Below are positions 7,013 to 15,382 of a stretch of DNA of 16,024 bases, in pieces. The DNA comes from an uncultured Collinsella sp. (GTDB taxonomy: Bacteria > Actinomycetota > Coriobacteriia > Coriobacteriales > Coriobacteriaceae). Within the stretch, counting starts at the first letter, position 1, and every line of letters starts with the position of its first letter. The stretch spans positions 1 through 16,024 of the forward strand of contig CAUCQW010000037.1 of the NCBI GenBank assembly GCA_958445065.1. Direction: 5' to 3'. Position numbers and translations under genes: made by a program. A model generated the notes under the pieces. The model made no database searches. It was not told the origin of the DNA and was given only the letters and a program-made list of their open reading frames with translations.

Positions 7013-9064
7013 ATGCAGGAGGCATGGGAAGGCTTCAAGGAAGGCATTTGGACGGGAGAGGTTGACGTCCGAGACTTCATCCAGAAGAACTACACCCCTT
7101 ACGAGGGCGACGAGTCGTTCCTCGTAGGTCCGACCGAGCGTACCAAGGAGCTGTGGGGCGAGGTTCTCGACCTGCTGCTTAAGGAGCGCGAGCAGGGTGG
7201 TGTCCTCGATATGGACACCAAGACCGTCACGGGTATCGTGAGCCACCCCGCTGGCTACATCGATAACGCCCACCGCGAGAAGGAGACCATCGTCGGCCTC
7301 CAGACCGACAAGCCGCTCAAGCGCGCTCTGCACGTCAACGGCGGTATCCGCATCGCTTGCCAGGCCGCCAGCCAGCACGGCTACAAGGTCGACGAGAACG
7401 TTGTCGAGCGCTACACCTTCGAGCGCAAGACCCACAACGCCGGCGTCTTCGATGTTTACACCCCCGAGATGCGTGCTTGCCGCTCGGCTCACATCATCAC
7501 CGGTCTGCCCGATGGCTATGGCCGCGGCCGCATCATCGGCGACTACCGTCGTGTCGCCCTGTACGGTGTCGACTACCTGATTAAGGACAAGGAGGCCCAG
7601 AAGGCTTCCACCCCGACGGTCATGACCGCCGACAACATCCGCGATCGCGAGGAGCTGCAGGAGCAGATCCGCGCCCTCGGCGAGCTCAAGATGATGGCCG
7701 AGACCTATGGTTTCGATATTTCCAACCCTGCTACCAACACGCAGGAGGCCATCCAGTGGATGTACTTCGCCTACCTTGCTGCCGTCAAGGAGCAGAACGG
7801 CGCCGCTATGTCCATCGGCCGTACCTCTACGTTCATCGACATCTATGCTGAGCGCGACCTTGCCAACGGTACCTTCACCGAGGAGCAGATCCAGGAGTTC
7901 GTGGATCACTTCATCATGAAGCTCCGCATGGTCAAGTTTGCCCGTACCCCCGAGTACCAGGCCCTGTTCACCGGCGACCCGCAGTGGGTCACCGAGTCCA
8001 TCGGCGGCATGGGTGTTGACGGCCGTACGCTCGTTACCAAGATGAGCTACCGCTATCTGCACACGCTCGAGAACATGGGTACCAGCCCCGAGCCCAACAT
8101 GACCGTTCTGTGGTCGACCCGTCTGCCCGAGAACTTCAAGAAGTTCTGCGCCAAGACTTCCGTCGCCAGCTCCTCGATCCAGTACGAGAACGACGACCTC
8201 ATGCGCGTCTATCACGGCGACGACTACGGCATCGCCTGCTGCGTGTCCTCCATGCGCATCGGCAAGGAGATGCAGTTCTTCGGCGCCCGCGCCAACCTGG
8301 CCAAGTGCCTGCTGTACGCACTCAACGGCGGTGTTGACGAGGTCTCCAAGAAGCAGGTCGGCCCCAAGTATCGCGCCGTCGAGGGCGATACGCTCGATTA
8401 CGACGACGTTGTGGCCAAGTACAACGACATGATGAAGTGGCTCGCTGGCGTGTACGTCAACTCGCTGAACATCATCCACTACATGCACGATAAGTACTGC
8501 TACGAGCGCATTCAGATGGCTCTGCACGACAAGCACGTGCACCGCTGGTTCGCTACGGGCATCGCTGGCCTTTCCGTCGTGGCTGACTCCCTGTCCGCCA
8601 TCAAGTACGCCAAGGTCCACCCCGTCCGTGACGAGAACGGCATCATCGTCGACTTCGAGACCGAGGGCGAGTTCCCCAAGTACGGTAACGACGACGACCG
8701 CGTCGACCAGATCGCTCACGACGTTGTGCACCAGTTCATGGAGTACATCCGCATGAACGACACCTACCGCAACTCCGTGCCCACGACCTCGGTTCTGACC
8801 ATTACCTCCAACGTCGTGTACGGTAAGAAGACCGGCTCCACGCCCGACGGCCGCAAGGCTGGCCAGCCGTTCGCCCCGGGTGCTAACCCCATGCACAAGC
8901 GCGATAGCCACGGCGCCATCGCTTCGCTGTCTTCGGTTTCCAAGCTCCCGTTCCGCGATGCTCAGGACGGCATCTCCAACACCTTCTCCATCATCCCGAG
9001 TGCGCTCGGCAAGGAGGACCAGGTGTTCTTTGGCGATATCGACCTTGATCAGCTGGGCGAGTAA
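7013..9064 (+). CDS. pflB: Pyruvate formate-lyase, main chain lacking the glycyl-radical domain
   Basis: This enzyme cleaves pyruvate with CoA into acetyl-CoA and formate in anaerobic fermentation. Seen in 683 residues: the N-terminal AWEGF and [20 protein letters not shown], closely like E. coli PflB, and the catalytic cysteine pair Cys409-Cys410 in [10 protein letters not shown] (E. coli 418/419). Later come [20 protein letters not shown] (608-627) and [14 protein letters not shown]. The protein then stops at DIDLDQLGE, about 70 residues short of the 760-residue E. coli enzyme. The RVSGYAV glycyl-radical motif is absent from this chain and is encoded in the next gene. The ATG at 7013 has AGGAG 12 nt upstream and an in-frame TAG behind it. 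The activating radical-SAM enzyme is not in this window. Function depends on the partner; see the 83-residue gene downstream. Confidence 0.93.
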   Translation: MQEAWEGFKEGIWTGEVDVRDFIQKNYTPYEGDESFLVGPTERTKELWGEVLDLLLKEREQGGVLDMDTKTVTGIVSHPAGYIDNAHREKETIVGLQTDKPLKRALHVNGGIRIACQAASQHGYKVDENVVERYTFERKTHNAGVFDVYTPEMRACRSAHIITGLPDGYGRGRIIGDYRRVALYGVDYLIKDKEAQKASTPTVMTADNIRDREELQEQIRALGELKMMAETYGFDISNPATNTQEAIQWMYFAYLAAVKEQNGAAMSIGRTSTFIDIYAERDLANGTFTEEQIQEFVDHFIMKLRMVKFARTPEYQALFTGDPQWVTESIGGMGVDGRTLVTKMSYRYLHTLENMGTSPEPNMTVLWSTRLPENFKKFCAKTSVASSSIQYENDDLMRVYHGDDYGIACCVSSMRIGKEMQFFGARANLAKCLLYALNGGVDEVSKKQVGPKYRAVEGDTLDYDDVVAKYNDMMKWLAGVYVNSLNIIHYMHDKYCYERIQMALHDKHVHRWFATGIAGLSVVADSLSAIKYAKVHPVRDENGIIVDFETEGEFPKYGNDDDRVDQIAHDVVHQFMEYIRMNDTYRNSVPTTSVLTITSNVVYGKKTGSTPDGRKAGQPFAPGANPMHKRDSHGAIASLSSVSKLPFRDAQDGISNTFSIIPSALGKEDQVFFGDIDLDQLGE

Positions 9065-9065
9065 C

Positions 9066-9126
9066 TATTGTTAGTGCTATACTAACAATAACGATTACTG
9101 ATTAGCGCGCCGGTTTCGGCCGGCGC
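9066..9126 (+). other. Two hairpins between the PFL main chain and its radical-domain gene
   Basis: TATTGTTAGT (9066-9075) and ACTAACAATA (9081-9090) form a perfect 10-bp AT-rich stem just after the stop codon. GCGCCGG (9107-9113) and CCGGCGC (9120-9126) form a GC-rich stem before the next ribosome-binding site. Neither has a T-run, so full termination is unlikely. They may set mRNA stability or the ratio of the two subunits. Confidence 0.55.
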
Positions 9127-9149
9127 CTATTAATCGAAGGAGACACATT

Positions 9150-9401
9150 ATGAAGGTTTCTGAAGTTTCCGAGACCCAGGCCGATAACCTGGTCCACATG
9201 CTCGACGCTTACGCCGAGAAGGGTGGCCACCACCTGAACATCAACGTCTTCAACCGTGAGACGCTGCTCGACGCTCAGGCTCACCCCGAGAAGTATCCGC
9301 AGCTGACCATCCGCGTTTCCGGCTATGCCGTGAACTTCCACACGCTCACCAAGGAGCAGCAGGACGAGGTCATTGCGCGTACCTTCCACGACAAGTTCTA
9401 A
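9150..9401 (+). CDS. grcA: Stand-alone glycyl-radical domain of pyruvate formate-lyase (GrcA-like)
   Basis: This 83-residue protein is the C-terminal domain of PFL as a separate gene. Residues 29-83 follow the E. coli PFL end closely: [35 protein letters not shown] and [18 protein letters not shown]. Gly58 in RVSGYAV is the position that carries the radical (Gly734 in E. coli), with 25 residues after it as in the full enzyme. It has its own AAGGAG site 8 nt before the ATG and lies 85 bp after the main chain in a different frame, so it is not simply a nonsense or frameshift break. E. coli GrcA/YfiD is a similar domain but only repairs an otherwise complete PFL. Here the main chain has no such domain, so the small protein should be an obligatory subunit. 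Confidence 0.92.
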   Translation: MKVSEVSETQADNLVHMLDAYAEKGGHHLNINVFNRETLLDAQAHPEKYPQLTIRVSGYAVNFHTLTKEQQDEVIARTFHDKF

Positions 9402-9424
9402 AGGGGTTTAACTCCCGCAGGATC

Positions 9425-9552
9425 GCCGGGCCGCTTTGGGTTACTTTCCAAAACGTCCTCGGACATGCAAAGGGCTCCGCTGCGCGCTTCGCGCGGCGGA
9501 GCCCTTTGCGTCCTGCGGAAATGTTTTGGAAAGTAACCCAAAGCGGCCCGGC
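9425..9552. repeat. Very large nested hairpin after the pfl unit
   Basis: Positions 9425-9454 and 9523-9552 are perfect 30-bp inverted repeats, beginning GCCGGGCCGC and ending TTTCCAAAAC. Inside them, GCAAAGGGCTCCGC (9467-9480) and GCGGAGCCCTTTGC (9496-9509) make a second perfect 14-bp stem, capped by GCGCG-ctt-CGCGC. It follows the radical-domain gene by 23 bp and probably ends or stabilises its transcript, on either strand. Its size and perfection also fit a dispersed palindromic element. No coding frame is evident in the rest of the gap (9402-9702). Confidence 0.7.
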
Positions 9553-9667
9553 GGGGGTCCTGTGTAGTCACCCTTTAGGCGGAACTCTCCTAATTATTTG
9601 GATGAGTCGTTTACTTACTTGTGCTGTTACCGTCTTCCCGCTGTTGTTGGGGTATGCTGTGTTCGTA

Positions 9668-9685
9668 TGTAAACGTATGACATGT
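9668..9685. promoter_or_regulatory. Probable LacI operator upstream of the regulator gene
   Basis: TGTAAACGTATGACATGT matches 15 of 18 bases of the motif TGAAAACGTTTGACATAT found twice in front of the first hydrolase gene. It lies 18 bp before the chosen lacI start, which suggests autoregulation. No strong -35/-10 pair was found for lacI. Confidence 0.55.
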
Positions 9686-9702
9686 TGATGGGGGAGGGTG
9701 CT

Positions 9703-10713
9703 ATGGCTCGCGAGGGCGCTCGTTCTAAGGATTCTGCTAAGCCTGGCATCAAGGAAGTTGCAGCGGTGGCGGGGGTTTCGCCTACTACGGTATCTCGCGT
9801 GCTGAATAATCGCGGCTATATTAGCCAAGAGACCCGCGATAAGGTCCATGCCGCGATGGAGCGCATCAACTATACGCCCAACGATATCGCCCGTGCCATG
9901 CTCAACGGTCGCCTTAATCTTATCGGTATGATCGTTCCCTTTGTGAGCAGCCCGTTCCATGCTCAGGTTGTGCAGGCGGTCGAGCGCACGTTGGCGGAAA
10001 ATGGCTTTAAGATGTTGCTGTGCAACAGCGCCAATCGACCCGATCTTGAGCGTTCCTATATCGACATGCTCCGCCGCAATATGGTCGACGGCGTCATCGT
10101 CAACTCCCTCAATATCGGTGCCGAGGCATATGCCGAGATGGGCTTGAGCCTGGTTGGCATCGACTGCGATCTTGGCGAGGGCTCTGTCCAGATTGCAAGT
10201 GACAGCTATGGCATTGGCGAGCTCGCCACGCGCCGTCTGATTGATGACGGCTGCAGGCGTATCCTGTGCCTGCGCAGCAATAGCCGCATGCGCATGCCTG
10301 CCAATAAGCGTACCGATGCCTACCTCGATGTTGCTGAGCAAGCCGGCTTGTCCGCGCTTGTCCGTGAGGTTGAGTTCGTTAAGCCCGACGACGAAAAGGG
10401 CGCGGTCGTTGCGAAGATCCTCGATGAGAACCCCGATATTGACGGCATCTTTGCGGGAGACGATACGATGGCGGCCATCTGTCTCAACGTGATGAAGCAG
10501 CGCGGCTTGAGCGCTCCAGACGACATTAAGGTCGTGGGCGCGGATGGCGCCCGCCGCACTATGACGTTTATGCCTGACTTAACAACCGTTCGTCAAGATA
10601 TCGATCGCATCGGAGAGCTCGCGGCGCAATCCATCATCGCTCTTATTAACGGCGATAAGCCCGAATCGAATATCAAACTCCCCGTTGAACTCATTGAGGG
10701 CAAAACCGCGTAG
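9703..10713 (+). CDS. LacI-family transcriptional repressor of the sucrose/fructoside genes
   Basis: The 336-residue protein has a LacI helix-turn-helix at the N-terminus (IKEVAAVAGVSPTTVSRVLN, 16-35), a hinge-helix region (about 58-67) and a periplasmic-binding-type effector domain to the end. It precedes a hydrolase-PTS-hydrolase cluster on the same strand and probably senses a sugar or sugar phosphate from that pathway, as ScrR-type regulators do; the effector is inferred. The ATG at 9703 is chosen because GGGGGAGGG lies directly upstream. An earlier in-frame ATG at 9682 would start inside the operator-like motif at 9668-9685. The same motif occurs in the promoter region of the following gene. 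Confidence 0.9.
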   Translation: MAREGARSKDSAKPGIKEVAAVAGVSPTTVSRVLNNRGYISQETRDKVHAAMERINYTPNDIARAMLNGRLNLIGMIVPFVSSPFHAQVVQAVERTLAENGFKMLLCNSANRPDLERSYIDMLRRNMVDGVIVNSLNIGAEAYAEMGLSLVGIDCDLGEGSVQIASDSYGIGELATRRLIDDGCRRILCLRSNSRMRMPANKRTDAYLDVAEQAGLSALVREVEFVKPDDEKGAVVAKILDENPDIDGIFAGDDTMAAICLNVMKQRGLSAPDDIKVVGADGARRTMTFMPDLTTVRQDIDRIGELAAQSIIALINGDKPESNIKLPVELIEGKTA

Positions 10714-10766
10714 TTCATCCCGTGCCAAAAGAATTCCTCAAACGCCTCTGATGACCGTTCGCCGGC

Positions 10767-10784
10767 ATATGTCAACCGTTTGCC
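10767..10784. promoter_or_regulatory. LacI-type operator copy, inverted, between lacI and the first hydrolase
   Basis: ATATGTCAACCGTTTGCC is the reverse complement of the TGAAAACGNTTGACATAT motif with a few changes. It lies 50 bp upstream of the tandem pair at 10817-10851, a distance that would allow DNA looping. Confidence 0.5.
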
Positions 10785-10816
10785 GACGACTGGAACTGCG
10801 AAAAGACGTATTGGTG

Positions 10817-10851
10817 TGAAAACGTTTGACATATGAAAACGATTGACATAT
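10817..10851. promoter_or_regulatory. Tandem LacI operators over the hydrolase promoter
   Basis: TGAAAACGTTTGACATAT (10817-10834) and TGAAAACGATTGACATAT (10834-10851) are direct repeats differing at one base and sharing one base. Each has the near-palindromic AACGTT-like centre common in LacI-family sites. Together they cover the -35 box and spacer of the promoter, which fits repression by the upstream LacI protein. Confidence 0.65.
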
Positions 10852-10854
10852 CTT
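10826..10854 (+). promoter_or_regulatory. Promoter of the hydrolase-PTS-hydrolase operon
   Basis: A perfect TTGACA (10826-10831) is followed after 17 nt by TATCTT (10849-10854). A start near 10861 gives a leader of about 37 nt to the ATG at 10898. The tandem operators overlap it. Confidence 0.7.
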
Positions 10855-10897
10855 GCAGTTGTACCGAGTTAGTATCTTGCGGGAAAGGAAGTCTCGG

Positions 10898-12280
10898 ATG
10901 CACAAGGTGTATTACCAGCCTGAGGGAATTTGGGTAGGCGACATCATGCCGTACGGCGAGGACGGCACGTTCTATCTCTATCACCAGCGTGACACGCGTA
11001 ACCCCGGACCTTTCGGAGAGCCGTTTGGCTGGGCGCTCGCTACGACCAAGGACTTCGTCAATTACAAAGACTTTGGCGAGAGCCTTGAGCGTGGCGGCGA
11101 CGAGGAAGTCGACCAGTATGTTTATGCCGGCACGGTGTTTAAGGTGGGCGACAAGTACCATGCGCTCTACACTGGTTGCAATCGCGATAAGGTCCGCGCA
11201 CGTTTGATGAAGCAGGTTCTTCTTCACGCAACGAGTGACGACGCCGTCAAGTGGGAGAAGAACATCGCCGAGACGCTGCTTCCGCCCCAGGAGGGTTACG
11301 ATGACCGCAACTGGCGCGATCCCTTTGTGCTTTGGGATGAGGAGAACGAAGAGTACATGCTCATCCTCGGCACGCGTGTGGGCGAGGACAAGCGTCTGAT
11401 GACCGGTCGTCTGGTCAAGTTCACCTCCAAGGACCTGGATACCTGGGAGTTCCAAGGCGACTGGTGGAATCCGGGCCTGTACACCATGTTTGAGATGCCT
11501 GATCTCTTTAAGATGGGCGACTGGTGGTATCTGGTGTTCTCTGAGTACAGCGATGGCAACAAGACCCGTTACCGCATGTCTCGCTCTATCAACGGTCCCT
11601 GGATTACTCCTGCGGACGATTCCTTCGATGGCCGCGCGTACTATGCCGCACGTACCGCATTTGATGGCGAGCGCCGCGTTCTCTTTGGTTGGGTTCCTAC
11701 GCGTGACGAGGGCGGCGACCCCAGCTCTTACCTGTGGGGTGGCACCTTTATGCCCCTCGAGATCGTTCAGCGTGCCGACGGAACGCTTGGCACCAAACTC
11801 CCCGACAGCATGCTTGGCGCCTTTGGCGAGGCTAAGGCAGTCGAGGCCTTTGAGCTTTCCTGCGAGTCGGGCAAGGTCGAGCAGGTGCTCGCTGCGGATG
11901 CCGGTTCCACCTATATGCTCGACGCCGACATCGAGCTCGCCGGTGACGCTGCCGGCTTCTCGGTGAAGCTCGCCGAGGACGCCGAGTCTGGTCTTGCCTA
12001 TGAGTTCCGCGCCAACCTGCGTGAGGGCAAGCTCGAGTTTACGGCGGCCCCCCAGTATCCGTGGTTCCAGGTCAACAACATGGGCCTCGAGCGTCCGTTG
12101 TTCTTTAAGGGCGAGGGCACTCATCATGTGCGCCTGGTCGTTGACGACGATATCGCGACCATCTTTGTCGATGATGTTGCGCTTAACGCTCGCTTCTGCA
12201 ATAAGCAGGGCCAGGGTGTGGCGCTGACGGTCACCGACGGTACGGTCAAGTGCGCAAATGCAACGATCGCATCTCTGTAA
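10898..12280 (+). CDS. GH32-like beta-fructosidase with a divergent nucleophile motif
   Basis: The 460-residue protein has no signal peptide, so it should act in the cytoplasm. It has the clan GH-J layout: a five-bladed propeller followed by a beta-sandwich (from about 310). In the place of the family motif WxNDPNG it has IWVGDIMPYG, with Asp15 as the likely nucleophile. It also has NWRDP (138-142) and EMPDLF (199-204), with Glu199 as the likely general acid. All three acids are kept, but the usual NDPNG surroundings are not, so substrate choice may differ from ordinary sucrose-6-phosphate hydrolase; fructosides or fructo-oligosaccharide phosphates are possible. The start at 10898 follows AAAGGAAG at about 8 nt; an upstream in-frame TTG at 10853 lies in the promoter. 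It is the first gene of the operon with the PTS permease. Confidence 0.8.
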   Translation: MHKVYYQPEGIWVGDIMPYGEDGTFYLYHQRDTRNPGPFGEPFGWALATTKDFVNYKDFGESLERGGDEEVDQYVYAGTVFKVGDKYHALYTGCNRDKVRARLMKQVLLHATSDDAVKWEKNIAETLLPPQEGYDDRNWRDPFVLWDEENEEYMLILGTRVGEDKRLMTGRLVKFTSKDLDTWEFQGDWWNPGLYTMFEMPDLFKMGDWWYLVFSEYSDGNKTRYRMSRSINGPWITPADDSFDGRAYYAARTAFDGERRVLFGWVPTRDEGGDPSSYLWGGTFMPLEIVQRADGTLGTKLPDSMLGAFGEAKAVEAFELSCESGKVEQVLAADAGSTYMLDADIELAGDAAGFSVKLAEDAESGLAYEFRANLREGKLEFTAAPQYPWFQVNNMGLERPLFFKGEGTHHVRLVVDDDIATIFVDDVALNARFCNKQGQGVALTVTDGTVKCANATIASL

Positions 12281-12325
12281 TGGCCACAAAACGTCTTATG
12301 ATTTCGTAAGGGAATGGAGAGGAAC

Positions 12326-13777
12326 ATGGACTACAAAGTAGTGTCTCAGCAAGTCGTCGATAACGTCGGCGGTCTGGATAACATCGAGGGTGCCACGCAT
12401 TGCGTTACGCGTCTGCGTCTGGTGCTCAAGGATACGAGCAAGTACAACAAGGCCGAGCTCGAGAACATCGATGGCGTCAAGGGCGTGCTGTACAACAGCG
12501 GCCAGCTCATGATCATCTTCGGTACCGGTACCGTAAACAAGGTCTATGATGAGTTTATGGCTCTGACGGGCGTTAAGGAGATCAGTGCTTCCGAGGTCAA
12601 GGGCGCCGAGGCGGACAAGAAGGGCAAGTTCTTCTCGGTCCTCAAGGTATTCTCGGACATCTTTATCCCCATCATTCCCGCTTTCGTCGGCGCTGCTATC
12701 ATCATCGGCCTTAAGTCGCTGATCGTTGCCAACGGCCTCTTTGGCATGGAGGGCAGCCTTGCCGACCACAGCGAGTTCCTCAAGAACCTCGCAAGCTTCT
12801 TTGCCATTATCGCTACCACCTTCGATTACCTGCCTGTCCTGGTGATGTACAGCGCGGTCAAGCGTTTTGGCGGCAACCCGATCCTAGGTATCCTCGTCGG
12901 CATCGTCATGGTTCATCCGAGCCTTATGAACCGCAACGCGTTCGTTATGGACCCGACGGGTGCTGAGTATTGGAACTTTGGTCCGCTCTCCATTCCCATG
13001 GTTGCTTTCCAGGGCGGCGTGTTCCCCGCAATCCTGACCGCCTGGTTCATGGCCAAGGTCGAGAAGATTGCCCAGAAGTACATCCCCGAGGTCGTCTCGT
13101 TCGTCTTTGTCCCGACCGTTACCCTGATTCTTGCCAACGTCGCCCTGTTCACCGTGTTCGGCCCGCTCGGCAACCTGATTGGCGACGTCCTTGCCGGCGT
13201 AATCGATGTCCTGTACAACAGGATGGGCGTCTTTGGTGCCTTCGTCTTTGCCGCGTTCCTGCAGCCGCTCGTCGTTACCGGTACGCACCAGTTCATTCAG
13301 GGTATCGAGGCTAATCTCGTTGCCACGACCGGCTTCAACTACATCCAGGCCATCTGGTCCGTTTCCATCATCGCCCAGGGCGGCGGCGCCATCGGCATGT
13401 ATCTCATTCACAAGAAGCATTCCAAAGAGCGCAACATCTGCATGTCGTCCTTTATCCCGACGCTGGTCGGAATCTCCGAGCCCGCTATCTTTGCTGCAAA
13501 CATGCGCTACTCGATCATTCCGTTCATCTGCGCTTGCATCGGTGCAGGCTGCGGCGGTGCCTTCGTGAAGCTCTTTGAGGTGCGCGCTATCGGCCAGGGT
13601 CTGACCGGCGTACTTGGCCTGCTCATCGTCACGCCCGAGACCCTCGTGTGGTATGTGGCTGGCAATCTCATCGCCTTCTTCGTCCCGATCATCCTGATCT
13701 TTGCCTACAACAAGGCAAAGGGCGTTCCGACCACCGATGAAGAGGGTGCAGGCGCCGGCTTTGATGTCAGCTTCTAA
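12326..13777 (+). CDS. scrA: PTS sugar permease EIIBC, sucrose type
   Basis: This protein takes up and phosphorylates a sugar, here most likely sucrose to sucrose-6-phosphate. In the 483-residue form the EIIB domain (about 1-90) has the phosphorylated Cys26 in GATHCVTRLR. The membrane EIIC domain (about 105-470) has a TGTHQF segment around His321 and GISEPAIF (382-389), both typical of the glucose/sucrose superfamily. There is no EIIA domain, so it must borrow one encoded elsewhere, as sucrose permeases of this type often do. ATG 12326 is preferred over 12314 because GGAG lies 6 nt before it, and MDYKVV is a usual start for the family. It follows the GH32-like gene by 45 nt and precedes scrB. 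Sucrose specificity rests on the neighbours; a related disaccharide is possible. Confidence 0.87.
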   Translation: MDYKVVSQQVVDNVGGLDNIEGATHCVTRLRLVLKDTSKYNKAELENIDGVKGVLYNSGQLMIIFGTGTVNKVYDEFMALTGVKEISASEVKGAEADKKGKFFSVLKVFSDIFIPIIPAFVGAAIIIGLKSLIVANGLFGMEGSLADHSEFLKNLASFFAIIATTFDYLPVLVMYSAVKRFGGNPILGILVGIVMVHPSLMNRNAFVMDPTGAEYWNFGPLSIPMVAFQGGVFPAILTAWFMAKVEKIAQKYIPEVVSFVFVPTVTLILANVALFTVFGPLGNLIGDVLAGVIDVLYNRMGVFGAFVFAAFLQPLVVTGTHQFIQGIEANLVATTGFNYIQAIWSVSIIAQGGGAIGMYLIHKKHSKERNICMSSFIPTLVGISEPAIFAANMRYSIIPFICACIGAGCGGAFVKLFEVRAIGQGLTGVLGLLIVTPETLVWYVAGNLIAFFVPIILIFAYNKAKGVPTTDEEGAGAGFDVSF

Positions 13778-13814
13778 TCCAGATCCGTCAAGGTAATGTA
13801 CGGGTCGACCTGTT

Positions 13815-13856
13815 GGAGAAGGGCGTTTGGCTCGCATGGGCCGGGCGTCCTTCTCC
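13815..13856 (+). other. Stem-loop between the PTS gene and scrB
   Basis: GGAGAAGG (13815-13822) and CCTTCTCC (13849-13856) form a perfect 8-bp stem around a GC-rich loop. It ends 20 bp before the scrB start and has no T-run. It may tune the relative expression of the two genes rather than end transcription. Confidence 0.5.
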
Positions 13857-13876
13857 TCTACAAGAAGGACGATTGA

Positions 13877-15319
13877 ATGTTCGATCAAAAACATAAGGTG
13901 ACGCGCTCGGACTACGAGCTGTGGCGTGCCGGGCAGGATGAGACTGCGGCTCGCATCGCGGCTGACTCCGATAGACTTCTGTTCCATGCGGAGCCCGAGC
14001 TTGGCTGGCTCAATGATCCCAACGGTTTGGTGCAGGTTGGTGATACATACCACATCTATCACCAATACGATCCGTTTGATGCCGCGCACGGCGGACCGGT
14101 GCTGTGGAATCATCTGACGACGAAGGACTTTGTGACGTACGAGAACCGCGGTCCCGCGCTATTCCCCGATTCAGATCTAGACTCGAGCGGTGCGTATTCG
14201 GGGTCTGCATTTATGCACGACGGCAAGATTCACTACTTCTATACCGGTAACGTCAAGCATTTTGACCGCGATGATTATGACTATGTGCTGACAGGGCGCG
14301 ACCAAAATCAGATTCACATGGTTACCGAGAACCCCGATAAATTGGGGGAGAAGCACATAGCTGTTGGTCCGGTCGATTACCCCGACGATATTAGTACGCA
14401 CGTGCGCGACCCCAAGATCCTGGAGCACGACGGTATCTACTATATGGTTCTTGGTGCTCGTACGAAAGACGACCGCGGTTGCGTGCTCGTCTATACCTCG
14501 CACGATCTTGAGTGCTGGAAATATGCGACGCGTATTGAGCTCGGCGAGAAGTTCGGTTTTATGTGGGAGTGCCCCGATCTGTTTGAGCTTGATGGCGAGC
14601 TTATTCTCGTTTGCTGTCCGCAGGGCGTGCCCGCCGATGGTTGGCGTTACCAAAACCCGCATCAGTGCGTGTGGTTTCGTATTGAGGCCGATTGGGAGGC
14701 GCCTAGCTTTAAAATCGCCGGGCAGGGTATGCCCCCGATGGTCGATGCGGGTCTTGACTTCTATGCCCCTCAATCATTTGCAGATGCCGACGGTCGACGG
14801 ATTATGATCGGTTGGGCCGGCTGCCCCGATGCAACGGCTCAAAACCCGACGGTGGAACGCGGATGGCAGTGCGCGCTTACCGTGCCGAGGGTGCTGAATA
14901 TGCGCGACGGTAAGCTCTGTCAGTGGCCCGCGCGCGAGGTTGAGCAACTGCGCAAGGAGCGTGTTTCGGTGACCGCCGGAGAGACCGTCGGCTCTCCTGG
15001 TCGACTGTTTGATGCCGTCGTGTCGTGCCGGGGGACGAAGTCCATTGAGCTGGAAGTTCGTGAGGGCGTTGTCGTGTGCTTTGCCAACGGAATGCTCACA
15101 CTTGATATGGGCGATGAGGGCTATGGACGCGACAAGAGGTCGGTTGAGCTCGACGAGCTTTACTGCCTGCGAGTCCTTTCGGATGCCACGATGCTCGAGG
15201 TATTTGTCAACGACGGCGAGGTTGCGCTTACGAGCCGCACCTATTCGTCTGCGGCGCCGGCGATGCAGTTGCGCGCCGAGGGCGACGCCTCGATGGAGTT
15301 TTACCGTCTGGCTCGCTAG
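13877..15319 (+). CDS. scrB: Sucrose-6-phosphate hydrolase (GH32)
   Basis: The enzyme splits sucrose-6-phosphate from the PTS into glucose-6-phosphate and fructose. The 480-residue protein has the full GH32 set: WLNDPNG (44-50, nucleophile Asp47), the HVRDPK motif (Asp178, transition-state stabiliser) and WECPDLF with the general acid Glu231, plus a C-terminal beta-sandwich. It has no signal peptide, so it is cytoplasmic. AAGGA lies 7 nt before the ATG at 13877. It is the last gene of the operon. No fructokinase is seen in the window, so fructose must be phosphorylated by an enzyme encoded elsewhere. Confidence 0.93.
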   Translation: MFDQKHKVTRSDYELWRAGQDETAARIAADSDRLLFHAEPELGWLNDPNGLVQVGDTYHIYHQYDPFDAAHGGPVLWNHLTTKDFVTYENRGPALFPDSDLDSSGAYSGSAFMHDGKIHYFYTGNVKHFDRDDYDYVLTGRDQNQIHMVTENPDKLGEKHIAVGPVDYPDDISTHVRDPKILEHDGIYYMVLGARTKDDRGCVLVYTSHDLECWKYATRIELGEKFGFMWECPDLFELDGELILVCCPQGVPADGWRYQNPHQCVWFRIEADWEAPSFKIAGQGMPPMVDAGLDFYAPQSFADADGRRIMIGWAGCPDATAQNPTVERGWQCALTVPRVLNMRDGKLCQWPAREVEQLRKERVSVTAGETVGSPGRLFDAVVSCRGTKSIELEVREGVVVCFANGMLTLDMGDEGYGRDKRSVELDELYCLRVLSDATMLEVFVNDGEVALTSRTYSSAAPAMQLRAEGDASMEFYRLAR

Positions 15320-15382
15320 CCGCATTGTGAGTGACCATGGCGTTTTGGATACACAGGCTTTCTTGGTGGCTACCGTTTATCG

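Noticed and set aside
6953..8911. 652-residue open frame on the minus strand across the pfl gene
   Set aside because: It is a mirror of the strongly biased codons of pflB; the composition is Val/Gly/Leu/Asp-rich with no family motif, and the plus-strand protein is certain.
9062..9150. Explanation of the PFL split as a point nonsense mutation or frameshift
   Set aside because: An 85-bp spacer with two hairpins and a good ribosome-binding site separates the parts, and both ends match domain boundaries, so a simple break or sequencing error is unlikely.
10772..12289. 505-residue minus-strand frame opposite the GH32-like gene
   Set aside because: Shadow of codon bias; the plus-strand frame has the GH32 catalytic motifs and a ribosome-binding site.
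12884..14113. 409-residue minus-strand frame opposite the PTS gene and the start of scrB
   Set aside because: It spans two well-supported plus-strand genes and the gap between them and is rich in Asp, Gly, His and Arg without a recognisable domain.
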